Below, one piece after another: positions 1 through 8,232 of a DNA stretch of 38,084 bases (its first letter is position 1; the number at the start of each line of letters is the position of its first letter). The position numbers and the translations under genes are program-made. The notes beneath the pieces were generated by a model. It made no database searches, was not told where the DNA came from, and worked only from the letters and a program-made list of their open reading frames with translations. The stretch is from Bradyrhizobium sp. (GTDB taxonomy: Bacteria > Pseudomonadota > Alphaproteobacteria > Rhizobiales > Xanthobacteraceae), in the NCBI GenBank assembly GCA_018971675.1, contig JAGXAF010000007.1:1-38084 (forward strand), written 5' to 3'.

Positions 1-75
1 GCGCCGGAAAAGGACGGAGGCTTTTCCTGGGAAAAAACCGATCTTGCCGGCGCGCTCAAGGGCGCGGTGCAGTGA
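1..75 (+). CDS. C-terminal end of an unidentified protein (5' partial)
   Basis: An open frame enters from the left edge and ends at a TGA at 73-75. It encodes 24 residues, ending in LKGAVQ. The reading frame is plausible but far too short to assign a family. It is followed by a palindromic repeat and then ahcY on the same strand, so it is probably the last codons of the gene upstream of ahcY. It could also be a chance open frame. Confidence 0.45.
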   Translation, partial: APEKDGGFSWEKTDLAGALKGAVQ

Positions 76-109
76 AGATTTGAGTAGGGCGCCGCGACAC
101 ACTTAAGCC

Positions 110-222
110 GTCATGGCCGGGCCAAAAGCGCGAAGCGCGTCTTCGCCGTCGATGTCCCGGCCCTCCACGTCTTTCTTTGTTGCGGCCAAGACGTGGATGC
201 CCGGCACAAGGCCGGGCATGAC
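110..222. repeat. Interspersed palindromic repeat (GTCAT...ATGAC family), copy 1
   Basis: The element starts with GTCATGGCCGGGC and ends with GCCCGGC..GGGCATGACG, so its termini are inverted repeats. Internal arms CCACGTCTT (about 165-173) and AAGACGTGG (about 188-196) also pair. It fills most of the gap upstream of ahcY and ends about 12 bases before the ahcY ribosome binding site. It also creates a spurious GTG at 193 that extends the ahcY frame upstream. It resembles the 72-base element at 1702-1773 in design. Such extragenic palindromes are common in Bradyrhizobium genomes; transcribed, they would form long hairpins. Confidence 0.7.
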
Positions 223-233
223 GAGGAAAAATC

Positions 234-239
234 AGGAAA
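234..239 (+). promoter_or_regulatory. Ribosome binding site deciding the ahcY start
   Basis: AGGAAA lies 7 bases before the ATG at 247. The upstream in-frame GTG at 193 lies inside the palindromic repeat and has no comparable site, so 247 is preferred. Confidence 0.7.
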
Positions 240-246
240 CCAAGAC

Positions 247-1677
247 ATGACCGCCACCGCCAAGAAGCCCGGCTTTTCCGACTACGTCGTCAGGGACATC
301 TCGCTCGCTGACTTCGGCCGCAAGGAAATCTCGCTGGCCGAGACTGAAATGCCGGGCCTGATGGCGACGCGCGAGGAATATGGCCCGAAGCAACCTCTGA
401 AGGGCGCGCGCATCGCGGGCTCGCTGCATATGACGATCCAGACCGCGGTGCTGATCGAGACGCTGGCGGCGCTCGGGGCCGATATCCGCTGGGTCTCCTG
501 CAATATCTATTCGACCCAGGATCACGCGGCGGCGGCGATCGCGGCAGCCGGCATTCCCGTGTTCGCGGTAAAGGGTGAAACGCTGACCGACTATTGGGAC
601 TATACCGCAAGGCTGTTCGACTGGCACGGCGGCGGCACGCCCAACATGATCCTCGACGACGGCGGCGACGCCACCATGCTGGTGCATGCCGGCGTGCGCG
701 CCGAGAACGGCGACACGGCATTCCTGGACAAGCCGGGCTCGGAAGAAGAGGAAGTGTTCTTCGCGCTGATCAAGCGGCTGTTGAAGGAAAAGCCGAAGGG
801 CTGGTTCGCCGAGATCGCCAGGAATATCAAGGGCGTGTCGGAGGAAACCACCACGGGTGTTCATCGCCTTTACGAGATGGAAAAGGCCGGTACGCTGCTG
901 TTCCCGGCGATCAACGTCAACGACAGCGTCACCAAGTCGAAGTTCGACAACCTCTATGGCTGCCGCGAGTCGCTGGTCGACGGCATCCGCCGCGGCACCG
1001 ACGTCATGATGTCGGGCAAGATCGCGATGGTCGCGGGCTTCGGCGACGTCGGCAAGGGATCGGCCGCCTCGCTGCGCCAGGCGGGCTGCCGCGTCATGGT
1101 GTCCGAGGTCGATCCGATTTGCGCGCTGCAGGCGGCGATGGAAGGCTATGAAGTCGTCACCATGGAAGATGCGGCGCCGCGTGCCGACATCTTCGTCACC
1201 GCGACCGGCAACAAGGACATCATCACCATCGACCACATGCGGGCGATGAAGGATCGCGCCATCGTTTGCAACATCGGGCATTTCGACAACGAGATCCAGA
1301 TCGCCGGCCTGCGCAACCTGAAATGGACCAACATCAAGCCGCAGGTCGACGAGATCGAATTTCCCGACAAGCACCGCATCATCCTGCTGTCGGAAGGCCG
1401 TCTCGTGAACCTTGGCAACGCGATGGGCCATCCGAGCTTCGTGATGTCCGCCTCCTTCACCAACCAGACGCTGGCGCAGATCGAACTGTTCGCCAACAAC
1501 AAGGGCGGCAAATACGAGAAGAAGGTTTATGTGCTGCCGAAGTCGCTCGACGAGAAGGTCGCGCGCCTGCATCTTGCCAAGATCGGCGTGAAGTTGACCA
1601 CGCTGCGGCCGGACCAGGCCGCCTATATCGGCGTCAAGCCGGAAGGCCCGTTCAAGAGCGATCATTACCGGTACTGA
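247..1677 (+). CDS. ahcY: S-adenosylhomocysteinase (adenosylhomocysteine hydrolase)
   Basis: This cytosolic NAD-dependent enzyme splits S-adenosylhomocysteine into adenosine and homocysteine, clearing the product inhibitor of methyltransferases in the activated methyl cycle. The 476-residue protein has the family landmarks: an N-terminal part beginning near [15 protein letters not shown]; substrate-domain motifs [29 protein letters not shown] and [15 protein letters not shown]; the NAD-binding [10 protein letters not shown] loop; and the conserved C-terminal DHYRY. Length fits the bacterial long form (about 470 residues). The start at 247 is set by AGGAAA; the longer frame from GTG 193 is part of a repeat. 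It stands alone between two palindromic repeats, so it is probably monocistronic. Identification is near certain. Confidence 0.98.
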   Translation: MTATAKKPGFSDYVVRDISLADFGRKEISLAETEMPGLMATREEYGPKQPLKGARIAGSLHMTIQTAVLIETLAALGADIRWVSCNIYSTQDHAAAAIAAAGIPVFAVKGETLTDYWDYTARLFDWHGGGTPNMILDDGGDATMLVHAGVRAENGDTAFLDKPGSEEEEVFFALIKRLLKEKPKGWFAEIARNIKGVSEETTTGVHRLYEMEKAGTLLFPAINVNDSVTKSKFDNLYGCRESLVDGIRRGTDVMMSGKIAMVAGFGDVGKGSAASLRQAGCRVMVSEVDPICALQAAMEGYEVVTMEDAAPRADIFVTATGNKDIITIDHMRAMKDRAIVCNIGHFDNEIQIAGLRNLKWTNIKPQVDEIEFPDKHRIILLSEGRLVNLGNAMGHPSFVMSASFTNQTLAQIELFANNKGGKYEKKVYVLPKSLDEKVARLHLAKIGVKLTTLRPDQAAYIGVKPEGPFKSDHYRY

Positions 1678-1701
1678 GACGCCGCTACTGCGGCCCAATG
1701 T

Positions 1702-1773
1702 GTCATTGCCGGGCTTGACCCGGCAATCCATCTTACGAAGAAGATGGATACGCGGGTCAAGCCCGCGTATGAC
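1702..1773. repeat. Interspersed palindromic repeat (GTCAT...ATGAC family), copy 2
   Basis: This is a 72-base near-palindrome. GTCAT, GGGCTTGACCCG and ATCCATCTT in the left arm are mirrored by AAGATGGAT, CGGGTCAAGCCCG and ATGAC in the right arm, with a short centre near 1737. It lies between the ahcY stop and the monooxygenase start. The transcript would fold into one long stem, which could act as a terminator or mRNA stabiliser for ahcY, although no T-run follows. It is related in layout to the element at 110-222. Confidence 0.8.
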
Positions 1774-1823
1774 GGGTGTCTGCCGTTAGCCGCCAACTTG
1801 GCTGGCTGACCTGGGAGACCACG

Positions 1824-3284
1824 ATGGCATCAGAACATTTCGACGTCGTCATCGTCGGCGCGGGCCTGTCCGGCATCGGCGCGGGCTTTCATCTGCAGCG
1901 GAAGTGCCCGGGCAAGAGCTACGTCATCCTCGAGGGCCGTGACTGCATCGGCGGCACCTGGGACCTGTTTCGCTATCCGGGCGTCCGCTCGGATAGCGAC
2001 ATGTTCACGCTCGGCTATTCGTTCAAGCCGTGGACCGAACCCAAGGCGATCGCCGACGGGCCGCGCATTCTGAACTATGTGCGCGAGACCGCGGCCGAGA
2101 ACGGCATCGACAAGCACATCCGCTATCTTCATCGGGTCAAGCGCGCGTCGTGGTCGAGCAAGGAGGCACGCTGGAGCGTGGAGGCCGAACGCACGACCAG
2201 CGAAGGCGCGACCGGGACCGCGCGCTTCACCTGCCATTTCCTGTTCATGTGCTCGGGCTATTACAACTACGAGAGCGGCTATTCGCCGGAATTTCCCGGC
2301 GCGAAAGATTTTGCCGGCCGCATCGTGCACCCGCAGAACTGGACCGACGATATCGAATATGCCGGCAAGCGCGTGGTGGTGATCGGCTCGGGCGCGACCG
2401 CGGTGACGCTGGTGCCGGAAATGGCGAAGACCGCCGCGCATGTCACCATGCTGCAGCGCTCGCCGACCTATGTGGTGGCGCGCCCGGCGCAGGATCACCT
2501 CGCCAACCGGCTGCGCGCCAGGCTGCCGGCGAAGCTTGCCTATCAGCTGATCCGCTGGCGCAACGTGATGCTCGGGATGTATTTTTTCCAGCTCGCGCGC
2601 CGCAAGCCGGAGCGGGTCAAGCAATTGATCCTCGGCGGCGTCAAAATGGCGCTGGGGCCGGATTACGACGTCGGCACGCATTTCACGCCGCGCTACAATC
2701 CCTGGGACCAGCGGCTGTGCCTGGTGCCGGACGGCGACCTGTTCAAGGCGATCCGGGAAAAGCGCGCCTCTGTCGTCACCAACGAGATCGATACCTTTAC
2801 GCCGAAGGGCATCCGGCTGAAGGACGGCAGCGAACTCGAGGCCGATGTCATCGTCACCGCGACGGGGCTGAACCTGCAAGTGCTCGGCGGGCTTGATGTC
2901 GATGTCGACGGCCGCGCGGTCGATTTCGCGCGTACCTTGAGCTACAAGGGCATGATGTATTCCGATGTGCCCAACCTGGCCTCCGCCTTCGGTTACACCA
3001 ACGCCTCATGGACACTGAAATGCGACCTGACCTGTGAATATGTCTGCCGGCTGATCAACTACATGGGGCGCCGCGGCTACAGGCAGTGCATGCCGCACAA
3101 TATCGATCCCGGCATCACCGCATTGCCGTCGCTGGACTTTACCTCCGGCTATGTGCAGCGCTCGATCGCCAAGATGCCGAAGCAGGGCTCGAAACGGCCG
3201 TGGCGGCTCTACCAGAACTACGCGCTCGATATCGTCGCCTTGCGCCTGGGCAAGGTCGATGACGGGGTGATGCGATATTCGTGA
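1824..3284 (+). CDS. FAD-dependent monooxygenase, EthA-like Baeyer-Villiger type
   Basis: This is a predicted soluble flavin- and NADPH-dependent monooxygenase of 486 residues. Residues 12-17 form the N-terminal FAD dinucleotide fold (GAGLSG). FAGRIVHPQNW at 163-173 fits the Baeyer-Villiger fingerprint FxGxxxHxxxW. A second Rossmann motif, GSGATA, at 188-193 should bind NADPH. The segment GGTWDLFRYPGVRSDSDM closely recalls mycobacterial EthA, and the length is close to EthA (489). Such enzymes insert oxygen next to ketones or oxidise heteroatoms; the natural substrate cannot be read from sequence. ATG 1824 is chosen because the frame upstream lies next to the repeat and lacks family similarity. 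The convergent neighbour is an FAH-family hydrolase; a shared pathway is possible but unproven. Confidence 0.88.
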   Translation: MASEHFDVVIVGAGLSGIGAGFHLQRKCPGKSYVILEGRDCIGGTWDLFRYPGVRSDSDMFTLGYSFKPWTEPKAIADGPRILNYVRETAAENGIDKHIRYLHRVKRASWSSKEARWSVEAERTTSEGATGTARFTCHFLFMCSGYYNYESGYSPEFPGAKDFAGRIVHPQNWTDDIEYAGKRVVVIGSGATAVTLVPEMAKTAAHVTMLQRSPTYVVARPAQDHLANRLRARLPAKLAYQLIRWRNVMLGMYFFQLARRKPERVKQLILGGVKMALGPDYDVGTHFTPRYNPWDQRLCLVPDGDLFKAIREKRASVVTNEIDTFTPKGIRLKDGSELEADVIVTATGLNLQVLGGLDVDVDGRAVDFARTLSYKGMMYSDVPNLASAFGYTNASWTLKCDLTCEYVCRLINYMGRRGYRQCMPHNIDPGITALPSLDFTSGYVQRSIAKMPKQGSKRPWRLYQNYALDIVALRLGKVDDGVMRYS

Positions 3285-3293
3285 CCGGCGCTC

Positions 3294-3998
3294 TTACTCC
3301 GCCGGCTTGCCGATCGATACTTTCAGGGTGCCGACGCCGTCGACGCCGCATTCGATCGTGTCGCCGGGCGAGACCGCGGCGACGCCGGCCGGCGTGCCCG
3401 TCATGATGATGTCGCCGGCGGCGATCTCCACCTGCTGCGACAATTGCCAGATGATCTCGGGCACGCTCCAGATCAGTTCGGTGAGGTCACCCTTCTGCCG
3501 CTCGGCGCCGTTGACCGAAAGCCAGATCCTGCCTTTCGAGGGGTGGCCGATCCTGGATGCCGGCTGCAGCGCGGAGCAGGGCGCGGAATGGTCGAACGAC
3601 TTGCCGATTTCCCATGGCCGTTCTTTCTTGCGCGCGGCCTGCTGCAGGTCGCGGCGGGTCAGGTCGATGCCGACCGCATAGCCATAGACGTGATCGAGCG
3701 CCTTGTCGGCCGGGATGTTCAGCCCGCCGCTCTTCATCGCCACGATCAGCTCGACCTCGTGATGCAGGTCCGTGGTCAGCGGCGGGTAGGGAATGGTGGC
3801 GCCATCGGGCTCGAGCATGTCGGCATGCTTGGCGAAGAAGAATGGCGGCGCGCGCTCGTCGTTTCCCATCTCGCGGATGTGCTCGAGATAGTTGCGCCCG
3901 ACGCACCAGATGCGGCGAACGGGAAAGGCCTTCGATTCTCCGGCGACCGGGATCGAGGCCTGCGGCGGTACCGGGATGACGAAGGACGTGGCGTTCAT
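3294..3998 (-). CDS. Fumarylacetoacetate hydrolase family protein (fumarylpyruvate hydrolase-like)
   Basis: The 234-residue protein belongs to the FAH/FAHD1 fold: metal-dependent hydrolases or decarboxylases acting on C-C bonds of acylpyruvates and related oxo-acids. The family metal ligands are visible as HHEVE (Glu81 and Glu83) and the GID aspartate at residue 112, followed by LTRRDLQ. RNYLEHIREMG and PFFFAKHADML match the short single-domain branch that includes fumarylpyruvate hydrolase of gentisate breakdown and FAHD1 oxaloacetate decarboxylase. It is convergent with the monooxygenase, with only 9 bases between stops. The family is certain; the substrate is not. Confidence 0.9.
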   Translation of the reverse strand: MNATSFVIPVPPQASIPVAGESKAFPVRRIWCVGRNYLEHIREMGNDERAPPFFFAKHADMLEPDGATIPYPPLTTDLHHEVELIVAMKSGGLNIPADKALDHVYGYAVGIDLTRRDLQQAARKKERPWEIGKSFDHSAPCSALQPASRIGHPSKGRIWLSVNGAERQKGDLTELIWSVPEIIWQLSQQVEIAAGDIIMTGTPAGVAAVSPGDTIECGVDGVGTLKVSIGKPAE

Positions 3999-4027
3999 GA
4001 AGCGAGCTCGGAACGTTACGGGCCGCT

Positions 4028-5836
4028 TTACGCGGTTGCGCTGATCGGCGCCAGGGAAACTGAACCCGCGCCGCGCTGTTGCAGACGGAAGAACGAGGCA
4101 TAGCGCCCGCCGCGCCGCAGCAGGTCGTCATGCCGGCCACGCTCGACGATCTCGCCGCCCTCGACGACCAGAATGGCGTCGGCATGCATGATGGTGTGCA
4201 GGCGGTGGGCGATCACGATGGTGGTGCGGTTCTGGCACAGATGCTCGATCGCTTGCTGCACCTGGAGTTCGGATTCCGAATCCAGGGCCGCGGTCGCCTC
4301 GTCGAGCAGGATGATCGGTGCGTTCTTCACCAGTGCCCGGGCGATCGCGATGCGTTGGCGCTGGCCGCCGGAGAGCTGGGTACCGTGTTCACCGACCGGC
4401 GTATCGTAGCCGAGCGGGAAGCCCATGACGAATTCATGCGCGCAGGCGGCCTTTGCGGCGGCGACGATCTCGTCCTCGCTGGCGCCGGCTTTGCCGAACG
4501 CAATGTTCTGGCGGATGGTGTCGCGGAACAAATAGACGTCCTGTCCGACATAGGCGGTCTGGCGTCGCAGCGAGTTGCGTGACACCGTCGAAATGGCCTG
4601 GCCATCGATCAGGATACTACCCTCGGTGACCTCGTAGAACCGCAGCAGCAGCGCCAGCACCGTCGACTTGCCGCCACCGGAGGGACCGACCAGGGCTGTG
4701 ACCTTGCCGGGCTCGGCAACAAAGCTCATGCGGTTGAGCACAGGCTCGTCCGGGCGATAGGCGAAAGTAACGTCGCGCAGTTCGACCCGCGCGTCGGTCA
4801 GTTGCAGCCCGGGTTTGTTATCCTCGGCCGGCTCGCTGGCCGGGCTGTCGACGATTTCGAGCAGCTTGCGCGCGCCGATCAGGTTGCCGTTGAGTTCGAT
4901 ATTGAGACGCGCCAGCCGCTTGGCCGGCTCGTAGGCGAGCAGGAATGCGGACACGAACGAAAAGAACTGGCCCGGCGTCGCTCCCATCGCGACCACCCGG
5001 TAGCCGCCATACATCAGCGCGCCCGCGATCGCGAAGCCTCCGAGCGTTTCCATCAGCGGGCTCGCGCGGTTGGAGACGCGCGCCATCTTGTTGGCGGTGC
5101 GCTCCACCTCGCCGATGCCGACGTCGATGCGCTCGCGCATCACCTGTTCGAGCGTGAAGGCCTTCACGGTGCGCATGCCCTGCAGCGATTCCTGCATGGT
5201 CTCCATGATGTCGGCGGTGCCGCTGAACTGGGTGTGCGCGAGGCCCTTGATGCGCTTGACCAGCTTGCGCAGCACCAGCATCGCCGGCGGCGCGACCAAA
5301 AAACCGAACAGCGCCATATAGGGATCCTGCGACACCATCACGATGACGAGCCCGATCAGCGACAGCAGGTCGCGGCCGACCGCGTTGATCAGTAGATTGA
5401 GCACCTGCGTCACCGAATTGGCGCCCGCGGTCAGCCGCGCCAGAAATTCCGACGAATGCCGTTCCGAGAAGAACGCCACGCTTTCGTTCATCAGCTTGGC
5501 GAACAGCCTGCGCTGGTTGTTGGCAAGGATCGCGTTGCTGATTTCCGACAGGATCACGGAGTGTCCGTAGGTCGCAGCCCCCTTCAGGATGAAGATCATG
5601 ACGGTGAGCGCGGACAGGATCGCGATGCCGCCGATGCTCCTGTCGACATAGGCCTGGTTGATCACCTTGCCGAGCAGATAGGCCGCACTCGCGGTGGTCG
5701 CAGCCGACACCGCCATCAGCAGGAACGCGGTGAGATAGCGCCGCCAGTAGATGGCGCCCTGTTCCACGATCAGGCGGCGAATCAGCATCGCCGCGCCGTA
5801 GGGATCGTCGGTGATCTTCCTCGGAGGTTCGGTCAT
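4028..5836 (-). CDS. ABC transporter, fused permease and ATPase (MsbA-type exporter)
   Basis: This is an inner-membrane half-transporter of 602 residues. The N-terminal half (about residues 30-330) carries the six-helix type I exporter domain. The C-terminal half is the nucleotide-binding domain: Walker A GPSGGGKST (384-392), signature LSGGQRQR (488-495), Walker B IILLDEA with Asp512 and Glu513, and H-loop His544. Half-transporters of this layout flip lipid A-core (MsbA) or other amphiphiles and act as homodimers. Its place at the edge of a lipopolysaccharide gene region supports an MsbA-like role, but other lipid or glucan exporters share this architecture. A GGAAAG site precedes the start at 5836. 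It is divided from galE, upstream on the same strand, by about 120 bases. Confidence 0.9.
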   Translation of the reverse strand: MTEPPRKITDDPYGAAMLIRRLIVEQGAIYWRRYLTAFLLMAVSAATTASAAYLLGKVINQAYVDRSIGGIAILSALTVMIFILKGAATYGHSVILSEISNAILANNQRRLFAKLMNESVAFFSERHSSEFLARLTAGANSVTQVLNLLINAVGRDLLSLIGLVIVMVSQDPYMALFGFLVAPPAMLVLRKLVKRIKGLAHTQFSGTADIMETMQESLQGMRTVKAFTLEQVMRERIDVGIGEVERTANKMARVSNRASPLMETLGGFAIAGALMYGGYRVVAMGATPGQFFSFVSAFLLAYEPAKRLARLNIELNGNLIGARKLLEIVDSPASEPAEDNKPGLQLTDARVELRDVTFAYRPDEPVLNRMSFVAEPGKVTALVGPSGGGKSTVLALLLRFYEVTEGSILIDGQAISTVSRNSLRRQTAYVGQDVYLFRDTIRQNIAFGKAGASEDEIVAAAKAACAHEFVMGFPLGYDTPVGEHGTQLSGGQRQRIAIARALVKNAPIILLDEATAALDSESELQVQQAIEHLCQNRTTIVIAHRLHTIMHADAILVVEGGEIVERGRHDDLLRRGGRYASFFRLQQRGAGSVSLAPISATA

Positions 5837-5958
5837 CCGCTTTCCATTGACGGCGCAAGCGCGGGTATCGGCCGGCGCGTCAGGGCTGCTGGGAATGACT
5901 CCTTGCCCGCTATAGCGGGGATTTTCAAGCCGAATCAGGGCTTGCGCCGGCTGCGATT

Positions 5959-6972
5959 TCAGGCCGCTGCGGTGTGCCGCAATTCGCCGCTTCGCTCACG
6001 GAGCAACTTCTCCTCCCAGGCCAGCGCATGGGCCGCGATCGAATCGATGTCGTCGTATTGCGGCGCCCAGTCCAGCGTCGAGCGGATCCGCCTGGTATCG
6101 GCTACCATGGTCATGACGTCGCAGGGCCGGCGCGCGGCATACTGAACGGCAAAATTGCGCCGCGAAACGCGTCGCACCGCTTCGATGGTCTCCAGCACCG
6201 AATAGCCCCGGCCATAACCGCAATTCAGCGTGGTCGAGGCGCCGCCGTTGCGCAAGTAAGACAACGCGGCGCGATGCGCCTGTGCGAGGTCGCTGACATG
6301 GATGAAGTCGCGGATGCAGCTTCCGTCCGGCGTCGGGTAGTCGGTGCCGAACACGTCGATGCCGGCGCGCTGGCCGGTCGCGGCTTCCACCGCGACCTTG
6401 AGCAGATGGGTGGCGCCGACGGTCGCGAGTCCGATTCGCACCAGCGGATCGGCGCCGGCGACGTTGAAGTAGCGCAGCACCACGTAGTTCATGCCATGCG
6501 CGGCGCCGACGTCGTGCAGCATGATCTCTGCCATCAGCTTCGAGGAGCCGTAAGGCGACATCGGCCGGGTCGGTGCGGTCTCGGGCACCGGCATCTGATC
6601 GGGATTGCCGTAGACGGCCGAGGTTGACGAGAAAATAAAACGGTTGATGTTGCACTTGACCGCGACGTTGAGCAGGCTGCGCGTCGTCATGGTGTTGTTG
6701 CGATAGTAGGCCAGCGGATCGCGCATCGACTCGGGCGCCACGATCGATCCCGCCAAATGAATGATGCTCTCGATCCGGTGTGAATTGATCGCGCCCTCGA
6801 CGAGGTTCTCGTCCGCGGCATCGCCGATGAGCAGCGGCACGCTCTCGGGCAGGAATTTGGAAAACCCGGTGGACAGGTTGTCGATCACGACGACGCTTTC
6901 ACCCGCGTCTACCAGCGCGCGAACCATGTGACTTCCGATATAGCCGGCGCCGCCGGTGACAAGCACGGTCAT
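5959..6972 (-). CDS. galE: UDP-glucose 4-epimerase
   Basis: This cytosolic short-chain dehydrogenase/reductase interconverts UDP-glucose and UDP-galactose, feeding galactose into surface polysaccharide. The protein starting at 6972 has 337 residues. It opens with the NAD-binding TGGAGYIG (6-13) and has SST at 115-117 and the catalytic YGSSK (Tyr141, Lys145). GSCIRDFIHVSDLAQAH and LNCGYGRGYSV are typical GalE stretches. The frame stays open up to 7215, but those extra residues resemble nothing and the Rossmann fold begins directly after the Met at 6972. It is divergent from the glycosyltransferase at 7102, with 129 bases between that should hold both promoters. UDP-N-acetylglucosamine activity cannot be excluded. 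Confidence 0.93.
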   Translation of the reverse strand: MTVLVTGGAGYIGSHMVRALVDAGESVVVIDNLSTGFSKFLPESVPLLIGDAADENLVEGAINSHRIESIIHLAGSIVAPESMRDPLAYYRNNTMTTRSLLNVAVKCNINRFIFSSTSAVYGNPDQMPVPETAPTRPMSPYGSSKLMAEIMLHDVGAAHGMNYVVLRYFNVAGADPLVRIGLATVGATHLLKVAVEAATGQRAGIDVFGTDYPTPDGSCIRDFIHVSDLAQAHRAALSYLRNGGASTTLNCGYGRGYSVLETIEAVRRVSRRNFAVQYAARRPCDVMTMVADTRRIRSTLDWAPQYDDIDSIAAHALAWEEKLLRERSGELRHTAAA

Positions 6973-7091
6973 GAGCTTCCCTGTTTTCCCTGTTACGGGA
7001 GCGATGCTACCCGGGTCGCGGTGAAGAGCGGGTTTCCGCCGGGCTGAACTGGCGGCTATGCTTAATGTTGCGTATAGGAGGTGCGCGAAAC

Positions 7092-7095
7092 GGAG
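7092..7095 (+). promoter_or_regulatory. Ribosome binding site favouring a GTG start at 7102
   Basis: GGAG sits 6 bases before GTG 7102. A stronger GGAGG at about 7077-7081 touches the alternative GTG at 7081 and so is badly placed for it. Confidence 0.5.
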
Positions 7096-7101
7096 CCCGA
7101 C

Positions 7102-8199
7102 GTGCCGATCGAGAACATTCCGTCCACGGATCCGCAGCTGATCGTGCCGAATTTGCATTGGCGCTATTCCGGCGTCACCGCGACCAACCGGATGGTGGCG
7201 CCGAAACTCGCTCATATACTGAGCGCGGCGTGGCTCGGTCCGGACGCGCCCGATGACATCGCGCGAATGGGGGCCGCGGATCTTTTCAGGTTATGGCGGC
7301 GGCGCACGCCGCTGATCTGGCACGCGCGGCGCAACAACGAAATGATCATCGGCGTCGTGCTGCGCGCGTTCGGTTGGCCGCTGAAACTGGTATTCACCTC
7401 GGCGGCGCAGCGTCATCACACATGGATCACGCGATGGCTGATCCGCCGGATGGACGCGATCATTGCGACATCGGATGTTTCAGCATCCTACCTCAAGCGC
7501 GCGGCCACCGTGATTCCGCACGGCGTCGATACCGATCGCTACGCGCCGCCGGCCGATCGCGCGGCGGCGTTCGCGGAAGCGGGTCTGCCCGGCCGTTACG
7601 CGATCGGTTGTTTCGGCCGGGTGCGCGCGCAAAAGGGCACTGACCTGTTCGTTGAGGCCATGTGCCGGCTGCTGCCGCGCTATCCCGACTTCACCGCGGT
7701 GATCGTCGGCGCGGTTGCGCCGGAGCAGCGCGCCTTCGCCAATGGCCTGAAACAGCGGATCGAGGCGGCGGGCCTCGCCGCGCGCATTGTCATCACGGGT
7801 GAATTGCCGATCGAGCAGGTGCGGCGCTGGTACCAACGGCTGATGATCTACGCCTTCACCTCGCGCAATGAAGGTTTTGGGTTGACCCTGATCGAGGCGA
7901 TGTCGGTCGGCGCCGCGCTGGTCGCTTCACGCGCGGGCGCGGCCGATCTGGTGGTCGAGGATGGCGTTACCGGCGTGCTGACGCCGCCAGGCGACACCGA
8001 TGCGCTGGTGGCCGCGATCGAGCCGCTGATGCGCGATGTGACGGCTGCTTCGGCCATGGGCGCGCGGGGCCGGGAGCGGGTGGTCGCAAGGTTCAGCCTG
8101 GACGCCGAGGCAAGCCGGATTGCGGAAGTCTATCGAACGCTGGTCGCTATTGCGGACGGTTCTCGATCAACCCGGCCAACTGCCGGGCCATTGCGATGA
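7102..8199 (+). CDS. Glycosyltransferase family 4, LpcC-like LPS core mannosyltransferase
   Basis: This is a predicted cytoplasmic-face GT-B retaining glycosyltransferase of 365 residues. The opening segment IVPNLHWRYSGVTATNRMVAP closely resembles the start of rhizobial LpcC, which adds mannose to the Kdo region of LPS core. The C-terminal half has the GT4 features: GCFGRVRAQKGTDLF at the domain junction and the EX7E pair in EGFGLTLIE (Glu257 and Glu265). GTG at 7102 is preferred because GGAG stands 6 bases upstream; a GTG at 7081 would add 7 residues. It is convergent with the WaaF-like gene. The family is certain; donor and acceptor are inferred from LpcC. Confidence 0.87.
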   Translation: MPIENIPSTDPQLIVPNLHWRYSGVTATNRMVAPKLAHILSAAWLGPDAPDDIARMGAADLFRLWRRRTPLIWHARRNNEMIIGVVLRAFGWPLKLVFTSAAQRHHTWITRWLIRRMDAIIATSDVSASYLKRAATVIPHGVDTDRYAPPADRAAAFAEAGLPGRYAIGCFGRVRAQKGTDLFVEAMCRLLPRYPDFTAVIVGAVAPEQRAFANGLKQRIEAAGLAARIVITGELPIEQVRRWYQRLMIYAFTSRNEGFGLTLIEAMSVGAALVASRAGAADLVVEDGVTGVLTPPGDTDALVAAIEPLMRDVTAASAMGARGRERVVARFSLDAEASRIAEVYRTLVAIADGSRSTRPTAGPLR

Positions 8200-8232
8200 C
8201 ATCGACCAGAACTGCGCCATCGAGAATACTGA

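Noticed and set aside
76..246. Possible SAH riboswitch ahead of ahcY
   Set aside because: The leader is filled by the palindromic repeat, and I could not recognise the conserved SAH riboswitch core. A covariance-model search would settle it.
5908..5923. Small hairpin CCCGCTATAGCGGG between galE and the ABC transporter gene
   Set aside because: The stem is only five base pairs and no T-run follows on the minus strand, so it is not a convincing terminator.
6973..7215. 81-codon N-terminal extension of galE
   Set aside because: The Rossmann fold begins at the Met at 6972; the extension overlaps the divergent gene's start region and lacks family similarity.
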